Below are positions 15,814 to 24,909 of a stretch of DNA of 64,000 nucleotides, piece after piece. Made by a program: the position numbers and the translations under genes. The notes under the pieces were generated by a model. The model searched no databases, had not been told where the DNA came from, and saw nothing but the letters and a program-made list of their open reading frames with translations. Position 1 is the first letter of the stretch. Every line of letters begins with the position of its first letter. The stretch comes from Cohnella thailandensis (GTDB taxonomy: Bacteria > Bacillota > Bacilli > Paenibacillales > Paenibacillaceae). The DNA lies in the NCBI RefSeq assembly GCF_014212135.1, contig NZ_JACJVQ010000008.1:372001-436000 (forward strand), read 5' to 3'.

Positions 15814-16533
15814 ATGGAACGATTCGCCTGTGTCACCGGAGCCGATCACGGTCTCGGCTTCGCTTTCGCGGAAGGGCTGCTGGAGCGAGGCTATTCCGTT
15901 TGGGCCGGCCAGTATTTAGCTTCGAGCGAACCACTGGAACGATTGACGGCCAAGCACCCCGGGAGGTTGACGCCCATTCCTCTCGATATCTCTAGCAGCG
16001 ACAGCGTCGCGGCTGCGGCGGACCGGATCAAGGCCGGAACGGACCGGCTGGAGCTGCTGATCAACAACGCGTCGATTCTGGGCGACATTCAGGCCAAAGC
16101 GACGGATCCGCTGAATTTCGAGGAGATGCAGAACGTGTTCAACGTCAATGCTCTCGGCTCGCTTAGGGTAACGAATGCGCTCCTTCCTTTAATTCTTCGG
16201 AGCGAAGACAAGCTGATCGTCAACATCTCCTCCGAAGCCGGCAGCATCGCTGCTTGCTGGCGGGACGGCTGGTTCGCCTACTGCATGTCCAAGGCCGCCC
16301 TGAATATGCAGACGGCTTTGATCCATAACGAGCTGAAGAAATCCGGCGGGCAAGCGATGGTGTTCCATCCCGGCCACGTCCGGAGCTATATGCGGGGAGA
16401 GCTCGACGTAAGCGGTACGCTGACTCCTTCCGAATCGGCCGAATCCATCCTCGGCATCGTGGCCAAGCATAAGGAATTTATAGGGGAAAAGCCCGTGTTT
16501 CTGGACTATAAAGGGGATGCGATGGAGTGGTGA
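15814..16533 (+). CDS. Short-chain dehydrogenase/reductase
   Basis: A 239-residue SDR oxidoreductase. The N-terminal dinucleotide-binding motif TGADHGLG, the INNASI motif (usual NNAG), the catalytic Ser in NISSEAGS and the Tyr-x-x-x-Lys in YCMSK are all in the expected order. The GA.HGLG type is typical of NAD(P)H-dependent reductases. The substrate is not readable. AGAGAGGAG precedes the ATG. It stands alone; 16534-16589 is a short convergent gap before the CBO0543-type gene. Confidence 0.88.
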   Translation: MERFACVTGADHGLGFAFAEGLLERGYSVWAGQYLASSEPLERLTAKHPGRLTPIPLDISSSDSVAAAADRIKAGTDRLELLINNASILGDIQAKATDPLNFEEMQNVFNVNALGSLRVTNALLPLILRSEDKLIVNISSEAGSIAACWRDGWFAYCMSKAALNMQTALIHNELKKSGGQAMVFHPGHVRSYMRGELDVSGTLTPSESAESILGIVAKHKEFIGEKPVFLDYKGDAMEW

Positions 16534-16589
16534 TTGGGATTCACGAGCGTAGCCGGCGCTGTAAATCTCGTCACTGCCCTTTAAACCCT

Positions 16590-17138
16590 CTACTCCGTAA
16601 CGGGTTCAATCGTTTTTGTGTTGGCTAACTTATTTGCTATTAGGTAAATTACAAAGTATGGAAGAATGCTATAAGTGTGGTGCCAATCTAACATTTTATA
16701 AAGTCCGAGCCGTATGGCTAATTCCTCGCCAACAAAAGCGGTAGCTACGGAGAAGAAAATGGCTTTGTAAACTGGTTTTATGTGCGGTTTTATTTGTATA
16801 AGCGACATAATTACGACAGGCATTAAAGTAAGATCCCATGGAACCATTGCGGGAAGGTAAGGAGTTACTTCAACTCTGTATTCCCATAGCCCCATTTGAT
16901 CCCCAATTGTGTCAGCCGTTAACGAAATCGCAATGACAAAATATCCTGCATATAACAATCTTCCCGTGCTGTTTTTTTTGCGAAAAAAGAACCACCACCA
17001 CACCCAAGGGATTACCGAAAGCGCTACCGCTAACCACCATCTCCAGGTAAAAAGTATTTCCTCGCGCCACATTTGGGATACTTTGTGATAGGCCTCGGTA
17101 AATTCATATTGTATCTTGTCTATTTTCTCCCAATCCAC
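16590..17138 (-). CDS. CBO0543-family integral membrane protein
   Basis: A 182-residue protein with about five TM segments, recognisable from the conserved set EYRVEVTPYLPAMVPWDLTLMP and the C-terminal YFVIYLIANKL... pattern of Firmicute CBO0543 proteins. These are widespread in spore formers and have no established function. It lies 35 nt downstream of the DUF3231 gene on the same strand and is probably cotranscribed with it. Local base composition is more AT-rich than neighbouring genes. Confidence 0.75.
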   Translation of the reverse strand: MDWEKIDKIQYEFTEAYHKVSQMWREEILFTWRWWLAVALSVIPWVWWWFFFRKKNSTGRLLYAGYFVIAISLTADTIGDQMGLWEYRVEVTPYLPAMVPWDLTLMPVVIMSLIQIKPHIKPVYKAIFFSVATAFVGEELAIRLGLYKMLDWHHTYSILPYFVIYLIANKLANTKTIEPVTE

Positions 17139-17173
17139 ACGAATCCCTCACCCTGTGGGCTTTTCAACGAATA

Positions 17174-17722
17174 TTATTGGTTTGGTGCACCCGGAGGATA
17201 ATAAGCCGGTGGAGATTTGAGCCAACCTCGCTCACGCATCTTTACCTTTAAATTCGCTCCGAACTTTGCTTGCTCATATAGCATATTCGCCCACATCAAA
17301 CCTAAATCAGACCGTACAGCTTCCAGCATGCTCCGGCAACATTCCTTAGTGACCAACAACAGCTTTGCCGCGAGGATGTTCGCTATCTCATCGTCAGTCA
17401 TTCTCGCTCCCGCAGGAACAGCTCCAGCTTCTGACTTCGGCTTATCCGATGGCATTGGAGGAATAGGTATTCCAAATTCCTCCATCATTTTTTGTATACG
17501 CTCTGATTGGGCACTGCAAATAGTAACTGCTTCATCGAGCAGCTTCAGCAGGTCATTGTCGATCGTTGTATTTCTTCCAATCTGTTCAAGGACGATGGCC
17601 TCCTCAATATAGGCCGCATATTTCCATAAATCCATCACTTCGCCAGCGTGTATCGGTGGTTCCGGTTGATCATTAACTAGTGTCTTGAAAATTTGCGTGA
17701 CGGCTTCCATAACATTTGCCAT
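17174..17722 (-). CDS. DUF3231 (CotF-like) family protein
   Basis: A 182-residue helical protein like the DUF3231 proteins of Bacillales, some of which resemble the spore-coat protein CotF. Features: a long amphipathic four-helix pattern, PP-rich linker (IPIPPMPSDKPKSE), CCRSMLEAVRSDLG and a C-terminal GWLKSPPAYYPPG. ATG 17722 (MANVME) with GGGAGGT upstream is preferred over the frame open to 17815. A spore or membrane-stress role together with the adjacent CBO0543 gene is a guess. Confidence 0.7.
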   Translation of the reverse strand: MANVMEAVTQIFKTLVNDQPEPPIHAGEVMDLWKYAAYIEEAIVLEQIGRNTTIDNDLLKLLDEAVTICSAQSERIQKMMEEFGIPIPPMPSDKPKSEAGAVPAGARMTDDEIANILAAKLLLVTKECCRSMLEAVRSDLGLMWANMLYEQAKFGANLKVKMRERGWLKSPPAYYPPGAPNQ

Positions 17723-17900
17723 ATCGATGTTGCACCTCCCAAATAATATTGTCTCTAGGAACACTGGAAATATTCGTACTCCTATGTACAAAGCTTTTCC
17801 TTTTACCTGGACCAATATGTCGGGAATCGTCTCCCGTTAGTTGAATAAAATCAGGGGGCTTCAGCAGGATTCCTGCGGCTCCAAGAAGTGAACTCGCAGT

Positions 17901-18086
17901 CTAACGGACACAAGAGACGCTTAAAAGCGCAATAAAATTCATTTTCAAAATATAACGGACATTAGCGACGCTTAGAGTGTAGTTTCCTGCTTTAAACAGC
18001 CATTTTGGGGCTCTAAGGGTTTCTGGTGACCGTTAGAGTTTTCGAAGGTTGGTGTTAAGATTTTAAGCGTCGCTGGTGTCCGTTAG
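17901..18086. repeat. Family of short intergenic repeats (CTAACGGACA..AGCGACGCTTA)
   Basis: Two direct copies at 17901-17924 and 17953-17977, one inverted full copy at 18063-18086 (its complement reads CTAACGGACACCAGCGACG + CTTAA) and an inverted partial copy at 18023-18038. The full set can fold into a large hairpin. It fills the gene-free stretch 17823-18266, where I see no ORF of interest. This looks like a dispersed REP-type element. Confidence 0.7.
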
Positions 18087-18266
18087 CCTCCCCCGCCCCT
18101 CCGAAACGGACTTTTTGGACGGCCTCGACCTCTAAGAACTGCTTTTATTTGCTGAACTATCCTGCCCGTTAGCTTAGTGCCAACTACAATCAAGAAAATC
18201 GATGTAAGTCTTACTAGGATTGATTGCCGCATGAACTCATTCAATATCTTTCATATGAGATTGGAA

Positions 18267-18294
18267 AGAACGCCTCCCGCTTTGAGAGGCGTTC
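18267..18294 (-). terminator. Terminator of the GH42/glycosidase operon
   Basis: GAACGCCTCTCAAAGCGGG and AGGCGTTCTTT form a stem of 8-10 bp ending in CTTT on the minus strand, ~35 nt after the stop of the secreted glycosidase gene. Confidence 0.7.
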
Positions 18295-18326
18295 TCCTGG
18301 ATCGAGGCATTAACAGCCGCCGGAAT

Positions 18327-20999
18327 TTACGATCCTGCTGGGACTCCTGGCTCCGCAGGCGGTGGGATAATCTCGCCTTCCGCATGGGCGGTGTTGACGA
18401 ACACGGGCTCGTACGGAACCATGTAGCTAGCCGTATCCGCAATCGCGAGCGGCGTGCCGAGCGTATTGAACACCCCGGTAATCTCGTCCGACAGCAGCAG
18501 TGACGACAGATCATGAGCTTGCGGGGTTGCCGAAGGATCGGTCCAGAGGATGTAGGTATCCTCGTCTTCCCCGTCGAACTTGGCGAGCCAGACGTCTCCG
18601 AACTTGGCGACGCCCTTCGCTGCCTTCGTATCCAGCTGATCGCGGGCGGCGACATAGGCCAGATAGGCCGGCTTCGGGTAACCCCAATAATCGAGCAGTC
18701 CAAAGTGATCCTCCGGATAGTAGCGCCGTTGATCGCGGTCCTTGTAGTTATACCAGAAAATTTTCTCGACGCCGCCCTCCAGGCCGAGCGTGTAGACCTT
18801 GTTCAGATAGGACGCTTCTTCCATCCGCGACAATCCTTCGACCAAATGATCCGTGTCGGTGGCGGGATCGCCGTAGCCGAAATACTCGCCCGGCGCGTTG
18901 CCGGCGTGCGGCGCCCCTACCTCGGTGAACCAGATAGGCATATCGAGACCGTTCTTCGCCATTTCGCTGCGCGTGAAGTCGAGAATATCTGGCAGCCACG
19001 TCTCGGGGCTCGGGAAGTCCGGCCACGCGTACGGATGCAGAGACAGGATGTCGAACATGGGCGCCACGTCGCTCGCGAGGAACGTCGAGAGCGACGCCTT
19101 GCGGTTCGTCGGCTCGGCGATCTGGTAGATAAGCTTCGTATCCAGTTCAAGGTCGTCGACCGCCTCGCGGATCGCAGCCGTTTTGGCCTGTAAGTTCTCC
19201 CAGTAATACGGCTTCGACCAATGGCTCAAGTTCTCTTCCAGTCCGAGCTCCCAGTACTTGCCGTCGGGATCGGCCTGAACGTAATCGGCAAGCGTATCGG
19301 CCAGATTTTCAATGTCCGCTTGCGGCATCGGTTCAAAGTCGGCGGTGTGCCACAGCTCGGCGTGAACGAGAGGCAGTTCCTCCCAGCCGTCCGCACGGCG
19401 GCCGGCCATCAGGGAACCCCATGCCGCCGGCGCAAGCGTGCTTGGCGTCCATGACTGCGTCTTGCTCCATCCGCCAATGTTCGGGTCTTCGAGATCGGCG
19501 TGAACCATTCCGAACGCCGAGTCGGGGCGGTCCACGCGAGTCGCAGGCGTCGGCAACACGGCGAAGCCGTACTCCTTCGCTTCTCCCGGCACGCGGTCGC
19601 CGATGACGAAGTCGCTCGTGCTCTGGAAGACAAGCCCGTAGTATCCCGTCGGCAGCTCGGTCGGCGAGTCGATAGTGGTCGTCTCCTCGAAGGAGAGCGA
19701 AATCGGGGCGCCGAGCGGCTGACCCTGGTAGTCCTTCCATTGCGCCGTCAGCGTGATGTTCCCGGGCAATTGGAAGTCGGGGCCGCTGCCGTCGGAAGTG
19801 GTCTGCGTGAATCGCAGCTCCGTCAGGTTCAGCTTCGAGGCGATAGTGCCGCCGGCGTAATGATGCGACGTGTAGGCGTCGATCTCGATCGTCTTCGCTG
19901 GTATGCCGCCGGAAGACGATCGGAAGCTGACGGCGGCCACGCTGCTGGCGGCATTGCCGGTGCCGTAGACGGTCTGCGCGACGCTGCCGCCTTCCGCGTC
20001 AATGAAGGAAATATCCGCGCGTTCAAGCGAAAAGTAGGTATTCAGGTTGAAGGCGGACAGATCGAGCGAGTCGATGTACGCCTCCTTATCCATCGTAACC
20101 GTGATCCTCGCGTACCTGCTTGCTTCCGGTCTGCCGAAGAAATCGTAAGCGACGCCGTAAGCGCTGCCGTAGCTGGTCTTGCCATCTGTCAGGAGAGTCT
20201 GCGCCTGATCGATGTTATAGCTGGCGTAAGGCTCGACTCCCGGCTCCACGGAGATCGATTGGAGATTCGCGAACGTGGAGTCCGGCGCCTTGCCGGTGAT
20301 GTCCAGCTCGGTCAGATTGATTTTCCAAGCGTTGCCGACACCGGTGTAGATGCGGAAGATAACGGACCTCGCCGCTATCGGTTCGGAAGCGGAGTACGTT
20401 GCGGCAGTGGACTTCGTCGTGTTGGTGACGCTCGCCGGCTCCGTCGTCTCCGTGCCGTCCGGCCCTATGAAGGTGACGTCCCCTTCCCGCATGCTGAACT
20501 GGGTATTCATGTTGAAGCCGTATAACGCAAGCGACTGCACGGAGGCAACTCCGGTAAAGTCGATGATGACATCGACATAGTCGTTCGCGCTCGTGGCGTT
20601 CCACAGATCGAAGAATACGCCGTAACCGGTGCCGTATGAGAGCTGCCCGTCGGTCAGTACAGTCAAAGCGTTGTTGATATTCGCCGTCTGATAGGGTGTC
20701 TTGCCTTCCGCGAAGGAGATCGACTTGATCGAGGAATCAAGCGAATCTCCGGCGAAGAGATGCGGTGTCACATCAACCGAGAACGGCACGCCAGTCTCAT
20801 GGACATGATTCTGAGCATCGTCCTCGACATCGAGCGCGATGGTGCCCAAAGTCTCCGGTTCCCCTGCAGCATGCGCGGCGGCGGAGAACGGCAGCGGAAC
20901 GCAGAGCGTCGTTGCGGCCAACGCGGCGAGCAGCGTCCTACGCAGCCGTCCGCGTGGCTTCACGGGCTTATTCGAGGTTTTCATATCGATATATCCCAT
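18327..20999 (-). CDS. Secreted multidomain glycoside hydrolase (clan GH-A type)
   Basis: An 890-residue exported protein. A basic region plus hydrophobic stretch (~18-46, ending SAAAHA) is the signal peptide. Two homologous beta-sandwich modules follow at ~73-236 and ~243-401, each with LTDG..SYG..YGV and a discoidin-like layout (SLALYGFNMNTQFS / SLDLSAFNLNTYFS), then another beta-domain and a TIM-barrel at ~486-813. Candidate catalytic glutamates are in YWELGLEEN (acid/base) and WFTEVGAP (nucleophile), as in GH39/GH5-like clan A enzymes; the exact family is not certain. ATG 20999 has AAAGG directly upstream; ATG 20984 is an alternative. Last gene of the GH42 operon, so it probably makes the oligosaccharides that the transporter imports. 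Confidence 0.75.
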   Translation of the reverse strand: MGYIDMKTSNKPVKPRGRLRRTLLAALAATTLCVPLPFSAAAHAAGEPETLGTIALDVEDDAQNHVHETGVPFSVDVTPHLFAGDSLDSSIKSISFAEGKTPYQTANINNALTVLTDGQLSYGTGYGVFFDLWNATSANDYVDVIIDFTGVASVQSLALYGFNMNTQFSMREGDVTFIGPDGTETTEPASVTNTTKSTAATYSASEPIAARSVIFRIYTGVGNAWKINLTELDITGKAPDSTFANLQSISVEPGVEPYASYNIDQAQTLLTDGKTSYGSAYGVAYDFFGRPEASRYARITVTMDKEAYIDSLDLSAFNLNTYFSLERADISFIDAEGGSVAQTVYGTGNAASSVAAVSFRSSSGGIPAKTIEIDAYTSHHYAGGTIASKLNLTELRFTQTTSDGSGPDFQLPGNITLTAQWKDYQGQPLGAPISLSFEETTTIDSPTELPTGYYGLVFQSTSDFVIGDRVPGEAKEYGFAVLPTPATRVDRPDSAFGMVHADLEDPNIGGWSKTQSWTPSTLAPAAWGSLMAGRRADGWEELPLVHAELWHTADFEPMPQADIENLADTLADYVQADPDGKYWELGLEENLSHWSKPYYWENLQAKTAAIREAVDDLELDTKLIYQIAEPTNRKASLSTFLASDVAPMFDILSLHPYAWPDFPSPETWLPDILDFTRSEMAKNGLDMPIWFTEVGAPHAGNAPGEYFGYGDPATDTDHLVEGLSRMEEASYLNKVYTLGLEGGVEKIFWYNYKDRDQRRYYPEDHFGLLDYWGYPKPAYLAYVAARDQLDTKAAKGVAKFGDVWLAKFDGEDEDTYILWTDPSATPQAHDLSSLLLSDEITGVFNTLGTPLAIADTASYMVPYEPVFVNTAHAEGEIIPPPAEPGVPAGS

Positions 21000-21088
21000 C
21001 CTTTCATCCTTTATTGTTCGATACAGAGCGCCGGTTCGACGACAACACCTCATCTCCCAGATCCGATCCTATTCCTCTCCTTCGTCTA

Positions 21089-23134
21089 TTAACTGCTAAC
21101 TAGAGCAATATAACCCTTGGCGGGCAAGCGAATGTTATTCGGAACGGGCAACCGATCCGATAATCGGACGAAAGTCCCGTCGATGGCAATCTCCTTCTCG
21201 CACGTATTGGCATTAAATAAGATCCAGACCGTCTCCCCTTCTCCTTCCCGCCGAATAACCTCTACGCCGCTTGGCAATTGGAATGGCGCAATGGAAACCC
21301 CTGCTTGTTCCGCTAGGGAAACCAACCATTCCTTGCCTGCCTCCCGCGCAATCGTTGTGCCGACGTAATGCGCCGTACCTGAACCGTACTTATAAGAACT
21401 GATTACCCCTTGTCCTTGTCTGAAAGTGTTCATATATTCCGCCGCAAGCACGGCACCATGCTGCTCCAGGCTTTCTGTCCAATGACGGTTCGAACCGGAA
21501 AGCCGTTCGCCCTTCACCTCGATTCCGACAGTCGCAATGGATTGCTCGAATACGGGCTCCCACTCCGTCACATGAATGCCGAACAAATCGGTTAATCCTG
21601 CGGGCAAGGATTGCTGATGAGCGACATTGTCCTTGTTCTTCACGGAGGTTAAGAATGTCGCGATGAGCGTGCCTCCGTTGGCGACATATGCCTTAAGCTT
21701 CGCCTGCAGCTTGCAATCCGTCACAAACAGCGAGGGTACGATCAGCAAGGCATACCGATCGAAACCTGCTTCCGCGGAGATGACATCCGCGCCGATCCCC
21801 GATTCCAGCAGACGGGCATACCATTCCCGGGCATGATCGACGTATGTGAAATCGTGGTTTACGGGCTTGATGCCCAAAGACCATAAAGAATCATAATCGA
21901 ATAACAGCGCCGTATCGCAACGAATTTCCGTTCGTTCCAGCATATCGGCCATCTCACGCAGGTCGCTCGCAGCCGCCCTCACCTCCTCGTATCGCCTGCG
22001 AGGAATCCCATCCGCATCGAGAATGGAATAATTCAGTTGCTCGGCTCCGTAAGGAAACTGCAAATATTGAAAATGAGTGACCAGTTCCGCACCGCTGGCG
22101 AAAGCATGCAGCGCGAGTTGCTTAATCGCTCCGGGATAGGGCTGCAGCCGACCTTCGAAGCCCCATAGCCCATGCCCGCCTCCGCATGCCAGTTCCAGTA
22201 CCCAGAAGCGATGATTATCGGTCGATACGGCGACATTGCGGGCAAGCGACCACTCGAAAGAAGCGGCATAAAGATCCTCGCCCCGCAAATTCGGATAAGC
22301 ATCGACGCCGTAACGGTCCATTGGCGCGAACGCATCGAAATAATTAATGCTATTCGTTCCGGTACCCGTGCCGTTCGTCGTAACGGTCTGATTGGGACTT
22401 CCGAAAGTTCGAAGCGCCTCGGCCTGGATCTGTAAATATTCGATCTGCGATTGACTGCAGAAGCGCTCGAAATCCAGCCGCAACGACGGGTTATCGAAGA
22501 AGGCAGGGATGGGGGAAATCGAATTCGCCTCCATCGTAGCCACAGGCAGACCGATTTGCTCGAACGAATCGTAACGTTGTCCCCAGAAGACCGTGCCCCA
22601 ACGGGCATTCAACTGCTCGATGGATCCGTATTTGCGTTCCAGCCAAGCGTGAAACTGTCGCTTGCAGAGGTTGCACCGGCATCTGCCGGTTCCTTCTTGC
22701 GCCATCTCGTTGTCGATCTGATAACCGATAACGCGAGGATGATCGCGAAATCTGGCCGCCAACTTCTCGGCAATACGGCTGGACAGTTCGCGATAGCGGG
22801 GATGATTGTAGCAATAATGCCTTCTGCTGCCGAAAGGACGCTGGCGCCCTTGACTGTCGACATACCCCATATCCGGCATTTGTTCGGTCAGCCAGGCCGG
22901 AGGAGCGGCAGTCGGCGTGCACAATACGGTCCAAATCCCCTTGCTGCTTGCCCGTTCGACGACGGATTCGAGCCACTCGAACCGGTAAATGCCTTCTGCC
23001 GGTTCCAACTCGCACCATGCAAATTCGCCAACCCGGATCAAGTTCATCCCCGCCTCCGCCAGCAGCGTAAGATCGGATTCTATCTGTTCATGCGTACGCA
23101 ATTCCGGGTAATAAGCAACGCCATAGTAATGCAT
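21089..23134 (-). CDS. GH42 beta-galactosidase
   Basis: A 681-residue GH42 enzyme removing terminal beta-galactose from short galactosides or galactan fragments. Seen: N-terminal GVAYYPE, acid/base Glu143 in QIDNEM, and Cys at 152/154/157 (CRCNLC), which with Cys108 correspond to the zinc cluster of many GH42 enzymes. The nucleophile region reads WVLELACGGG (Glu314), unlike the more usual E-x-x-P-G. A trimerisation domain and small C-terminal beta domain follow. There is no signal peptide, so it is cytoplasmic and acts after import. It follows the binding-protein gene across a hairpin. Confidence 0.9.
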   Translation of the reverse strand: MHYYGVAYYPELRTHEQIESDLTLLAEAGMNLIRVGEFAWCELEPAEGIYRFEWLESVVERASSKGIWTVLCTPTAAPPAWLTEQMPDMGYVDSQGRQRPFGSRRHYCYNHPRYRELSSRIAEKLAARFRDHPRVIGYQIDNEMAQEGTGRCRCNLCKRQFHAWLERKYGSIEQLNARWGTVFWGQRYDSFEQIGLPVATMEANSISPIPAFFDNPSLRLDFERFCSQSQIEYLQIQAEALRTFGSPNQTVTTNGTGTGTNSINYFDAFAPMDRYGVDAYPNLRGEDLYAASFEWSLARNVAVSTDNHRFWVLELACGGGHGLWGFEGRLQPYPGAIKQLALHAFASGAELVTHFQYLQFPYGAEQLNYSILDADGIPRRRYEEVRAAASDLREMADMLERTEIRCDTALLFDYDSLWSLGIKPVNHDFTYVDHAREWYARLLESGIGADVISAEAGFDRYALLIVPSLFVTDCKLQAKLKAYVANGGTLIATFLTSVKNKDNVAHQQSLPAGLTDLFGIHVTEWEPVFEQSIATVGIEVKGERLSGSNRHWTESLEQHGAVLAAEYMNTFRQGQGVISSYKYGSGTAHYVGTTIAREAGKEWLVSLAEQAGVSIAPFQLPSGVEVIRREGEGETVWILFNANTCEKEIAIDGTFVRLSDRLPVPNNIRLPAKGYIALVSS

Positions 23135-23161
23135 ATCGTTTCCCCTCGCTCCTCAGGTGAA

Positions 23162-23199
23162 GAGGCAGGGGCTGCATCGTTGTTCCAGTCCCTGCCTCC
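23162..23199 (-). terminator. Hairpin between binding-protein and GH42 genes
   Basis: AGGCAGGGaCTG...CAGcCCCTGCCT on the minus strand makes a ~12-bp GC-rich stem without a T-run. Located just after the binding-protein stop, it probably stabilises the upstream mRNA or gives partial termination, lowering downstream expression. Confidence 0.55.
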
Positions 23200-23210
23200 C
23201 CGAACTCGCG

Positions 23211-24773
23211 CTATTGATTATTCCTGGACGAATAGCTTTCATTAACCTCTTGAACGATCTTGTCCCAGGCCGGCTCGGATTGGAGCTTCCGAATGAGCTG
23301 GTCCCAATCTTCCACCGTGTTTTTGCCGATGATGACATTCACGATCATATCGTTTATTTTCTTGCTCCAATCCGCATTCTGCTCGTTCCATGTAACGGAC
23401 GTAATGCCAAGAGACAAATCAAGCACCGATTGTTTCTCGATCGAGTCTACGAGTTGATGGCTGTAGTCGTTCATTTCGTCGCTCCACAAACCGCTCTCCG
23501 CCCGGAGGTATTTGTTGAAATATCCCGGAATCCACTGATTATGCTGGCTGTTTAATGCGGCGGCGGCTTCGGAAGGCTTCGTAACGAGCGGGAGCTTAGG
23601 ATTCGGAACTTCATAATCTTTACCCTCAATGCCGCTGGCTACGAGCAAGAAACCTTCTTGGGTTGAAGTGTAATCCATCACTTCGAGAATCTTCTTTAAT
23701 TTCTCTTCGGGAACCTTCTTATTAATCATCAGAATTCCGAAGGATCCGCTGGCCTTCTCATAATATCGCTTGCCGTCAGCCGCAGCCGGAAGCTCGATCG
23801 CTTGCACGACCGCATCGGGAACCGATTTGCGGAGCTCCGTCTGCCAGTCCGGCGGCCCGATTACTTGATTAATGTTGGTTATGACCATGCCGACCTTGTT
23901 CTGAATAAATAAATCAAATGGCTGGGTTCCTTTCATCACCGGAAAATCAGGAGCGAAGTACCCGGCCTTATACTGCGCTTGCCAGTACGAAAGAGCATCG
24001 CGCGTCTCTTGCGAAGCAATGCGCGGGGTCAATCGACCCGAATCGTCCTTAACGAATCCGAACATAGGCGCAAATCCGAATGGGCCGTTGAACATCGACA
24101 ACAAGTACGTTTGCGGAATTGGGGATCCGCTCGCACCGATGCCATAAGTATCCGCTTTCCCATTATTGTCAGGATCGTTCTTCGTAAAGGCTTCAAGCAC
24201 CTCTGTAAACTCTTCCGTTGTCTGTGGAACCGGCAAGCCCAGCTTATCCAGCCAATCTTTGCGAATAATGATCGCTTCATGCCCGTCCGTCGGTCTTACC
24301 CGCGGGATTCCGAAGAGTTTGCCATTGATCGCAGTGACGTTATAGATGCTTTCCGGTATCTGAGATAGATTGGGATAATCCTTAATGTACGGAGTTAAAT
24401 CCCAGAAGGCTCCCTGGGCGATTGCATTGGCCCACGCATGGTTGCTGGGATCCCAGACAACGGTGATATCCGCCAAATCATTGGTTGCAAGAACCGCGTT
24501 CAACTTATCCTGATAGTTGTTGGACGGTGCGAACGTTATGTTCATTTTCACATTCAGTTTCTCATTCAACTTCTGTATACGCTCTATATCCGAAGGAGTG
24601 GATTCTCCGTAAGTGGGCGCAAGAACCGTAATTTCGACGGGCGCCTGCGCTTTCTCTTCCGGACGGTTCGATTGACTCGGATTTGCCTCTTTTTCATTGC
24701 TTCCGCATCCCGCTACGGCAATAGTGGCCGCGGCAAGGAACGGCAATAATGTTCTTTTCCACCGTTGGTTCAC
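23211..24773 (-). CDS. Extracellular sugar-binding lipoprotein
   Basis: A 520-residue solute-binding protein of a carbohydrate ABC importer. The lipoprotein signal ends in VAGC (Cys23), followed by a charged/Pro/Ser tether. IIRKDWLDKLGLPVPQTTEE and TYGIGASGSP are typical for this large binding-protein group and resemble the protein at 3996-5636. Start is GTG with AAGGGAGG 7 nt upstream. It follows its two permeases and precedes GH42. The substrate is likely a galactose-containing oligosaccharide, judged from GH42; that is inference. Confidence 0.9.
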   Translation of the reverse strand: MNQRWKRTLLPFLAAATIAVAGCGSNEKEANPSQSNRPEEKAQAPVEITVLAPTYGESTPSDIERIQKLNEKLNVKMNITFAPSNNYQDKLNAVLATNDLADITVVWDPSNHAWANAIAQGAFWDLTPYIKDYPNLSQIPESIYNVTAINGKLFGIPRVRPTDGHEAIIIRKDWLDKLGLPVPQTTEEFTEVLEAFTKNDPDNNGKADTYGIGASGSPIPQTYLLSMFNGPFGFAPMFGFVKDDSGRLTPRIASQETRDALSYWQAQYKAGYFAPDFPVMKGTQPFDLFIQNKVGMVITNINQVIGPPDWQTELRKSVPDAVVQAIELPAAADGKRYYEKASGSFGILMINKKVPEEKLKKILEVMDYTSTQEGFLLVASGIEGKDYEVPNPKLPLVTKPSEAAAALNSQHNQWIPGYFNKYLRAESGLWSDEMNDYSHQLVDSIEKQSVLDLSLGITSVTWNEQNADWSKKINDMIVNVIIGKNTVEDWDQLIRKLQSEPAWDKIVQEVNESYSSRNNQ

Positions 24774-24909
24774 GTTTGGACCTCCCTTAATAAGGTTGAC
24801 TATCTTATCGCTCCCTTTAAATTTATACCTTGTCTAGACCTGAAGCATCGATCGGCGCCATGATCCGCTTCAGGCATAGGCATCCCCCCTTTCCTGCAGT
24901 TGGTTCGCC

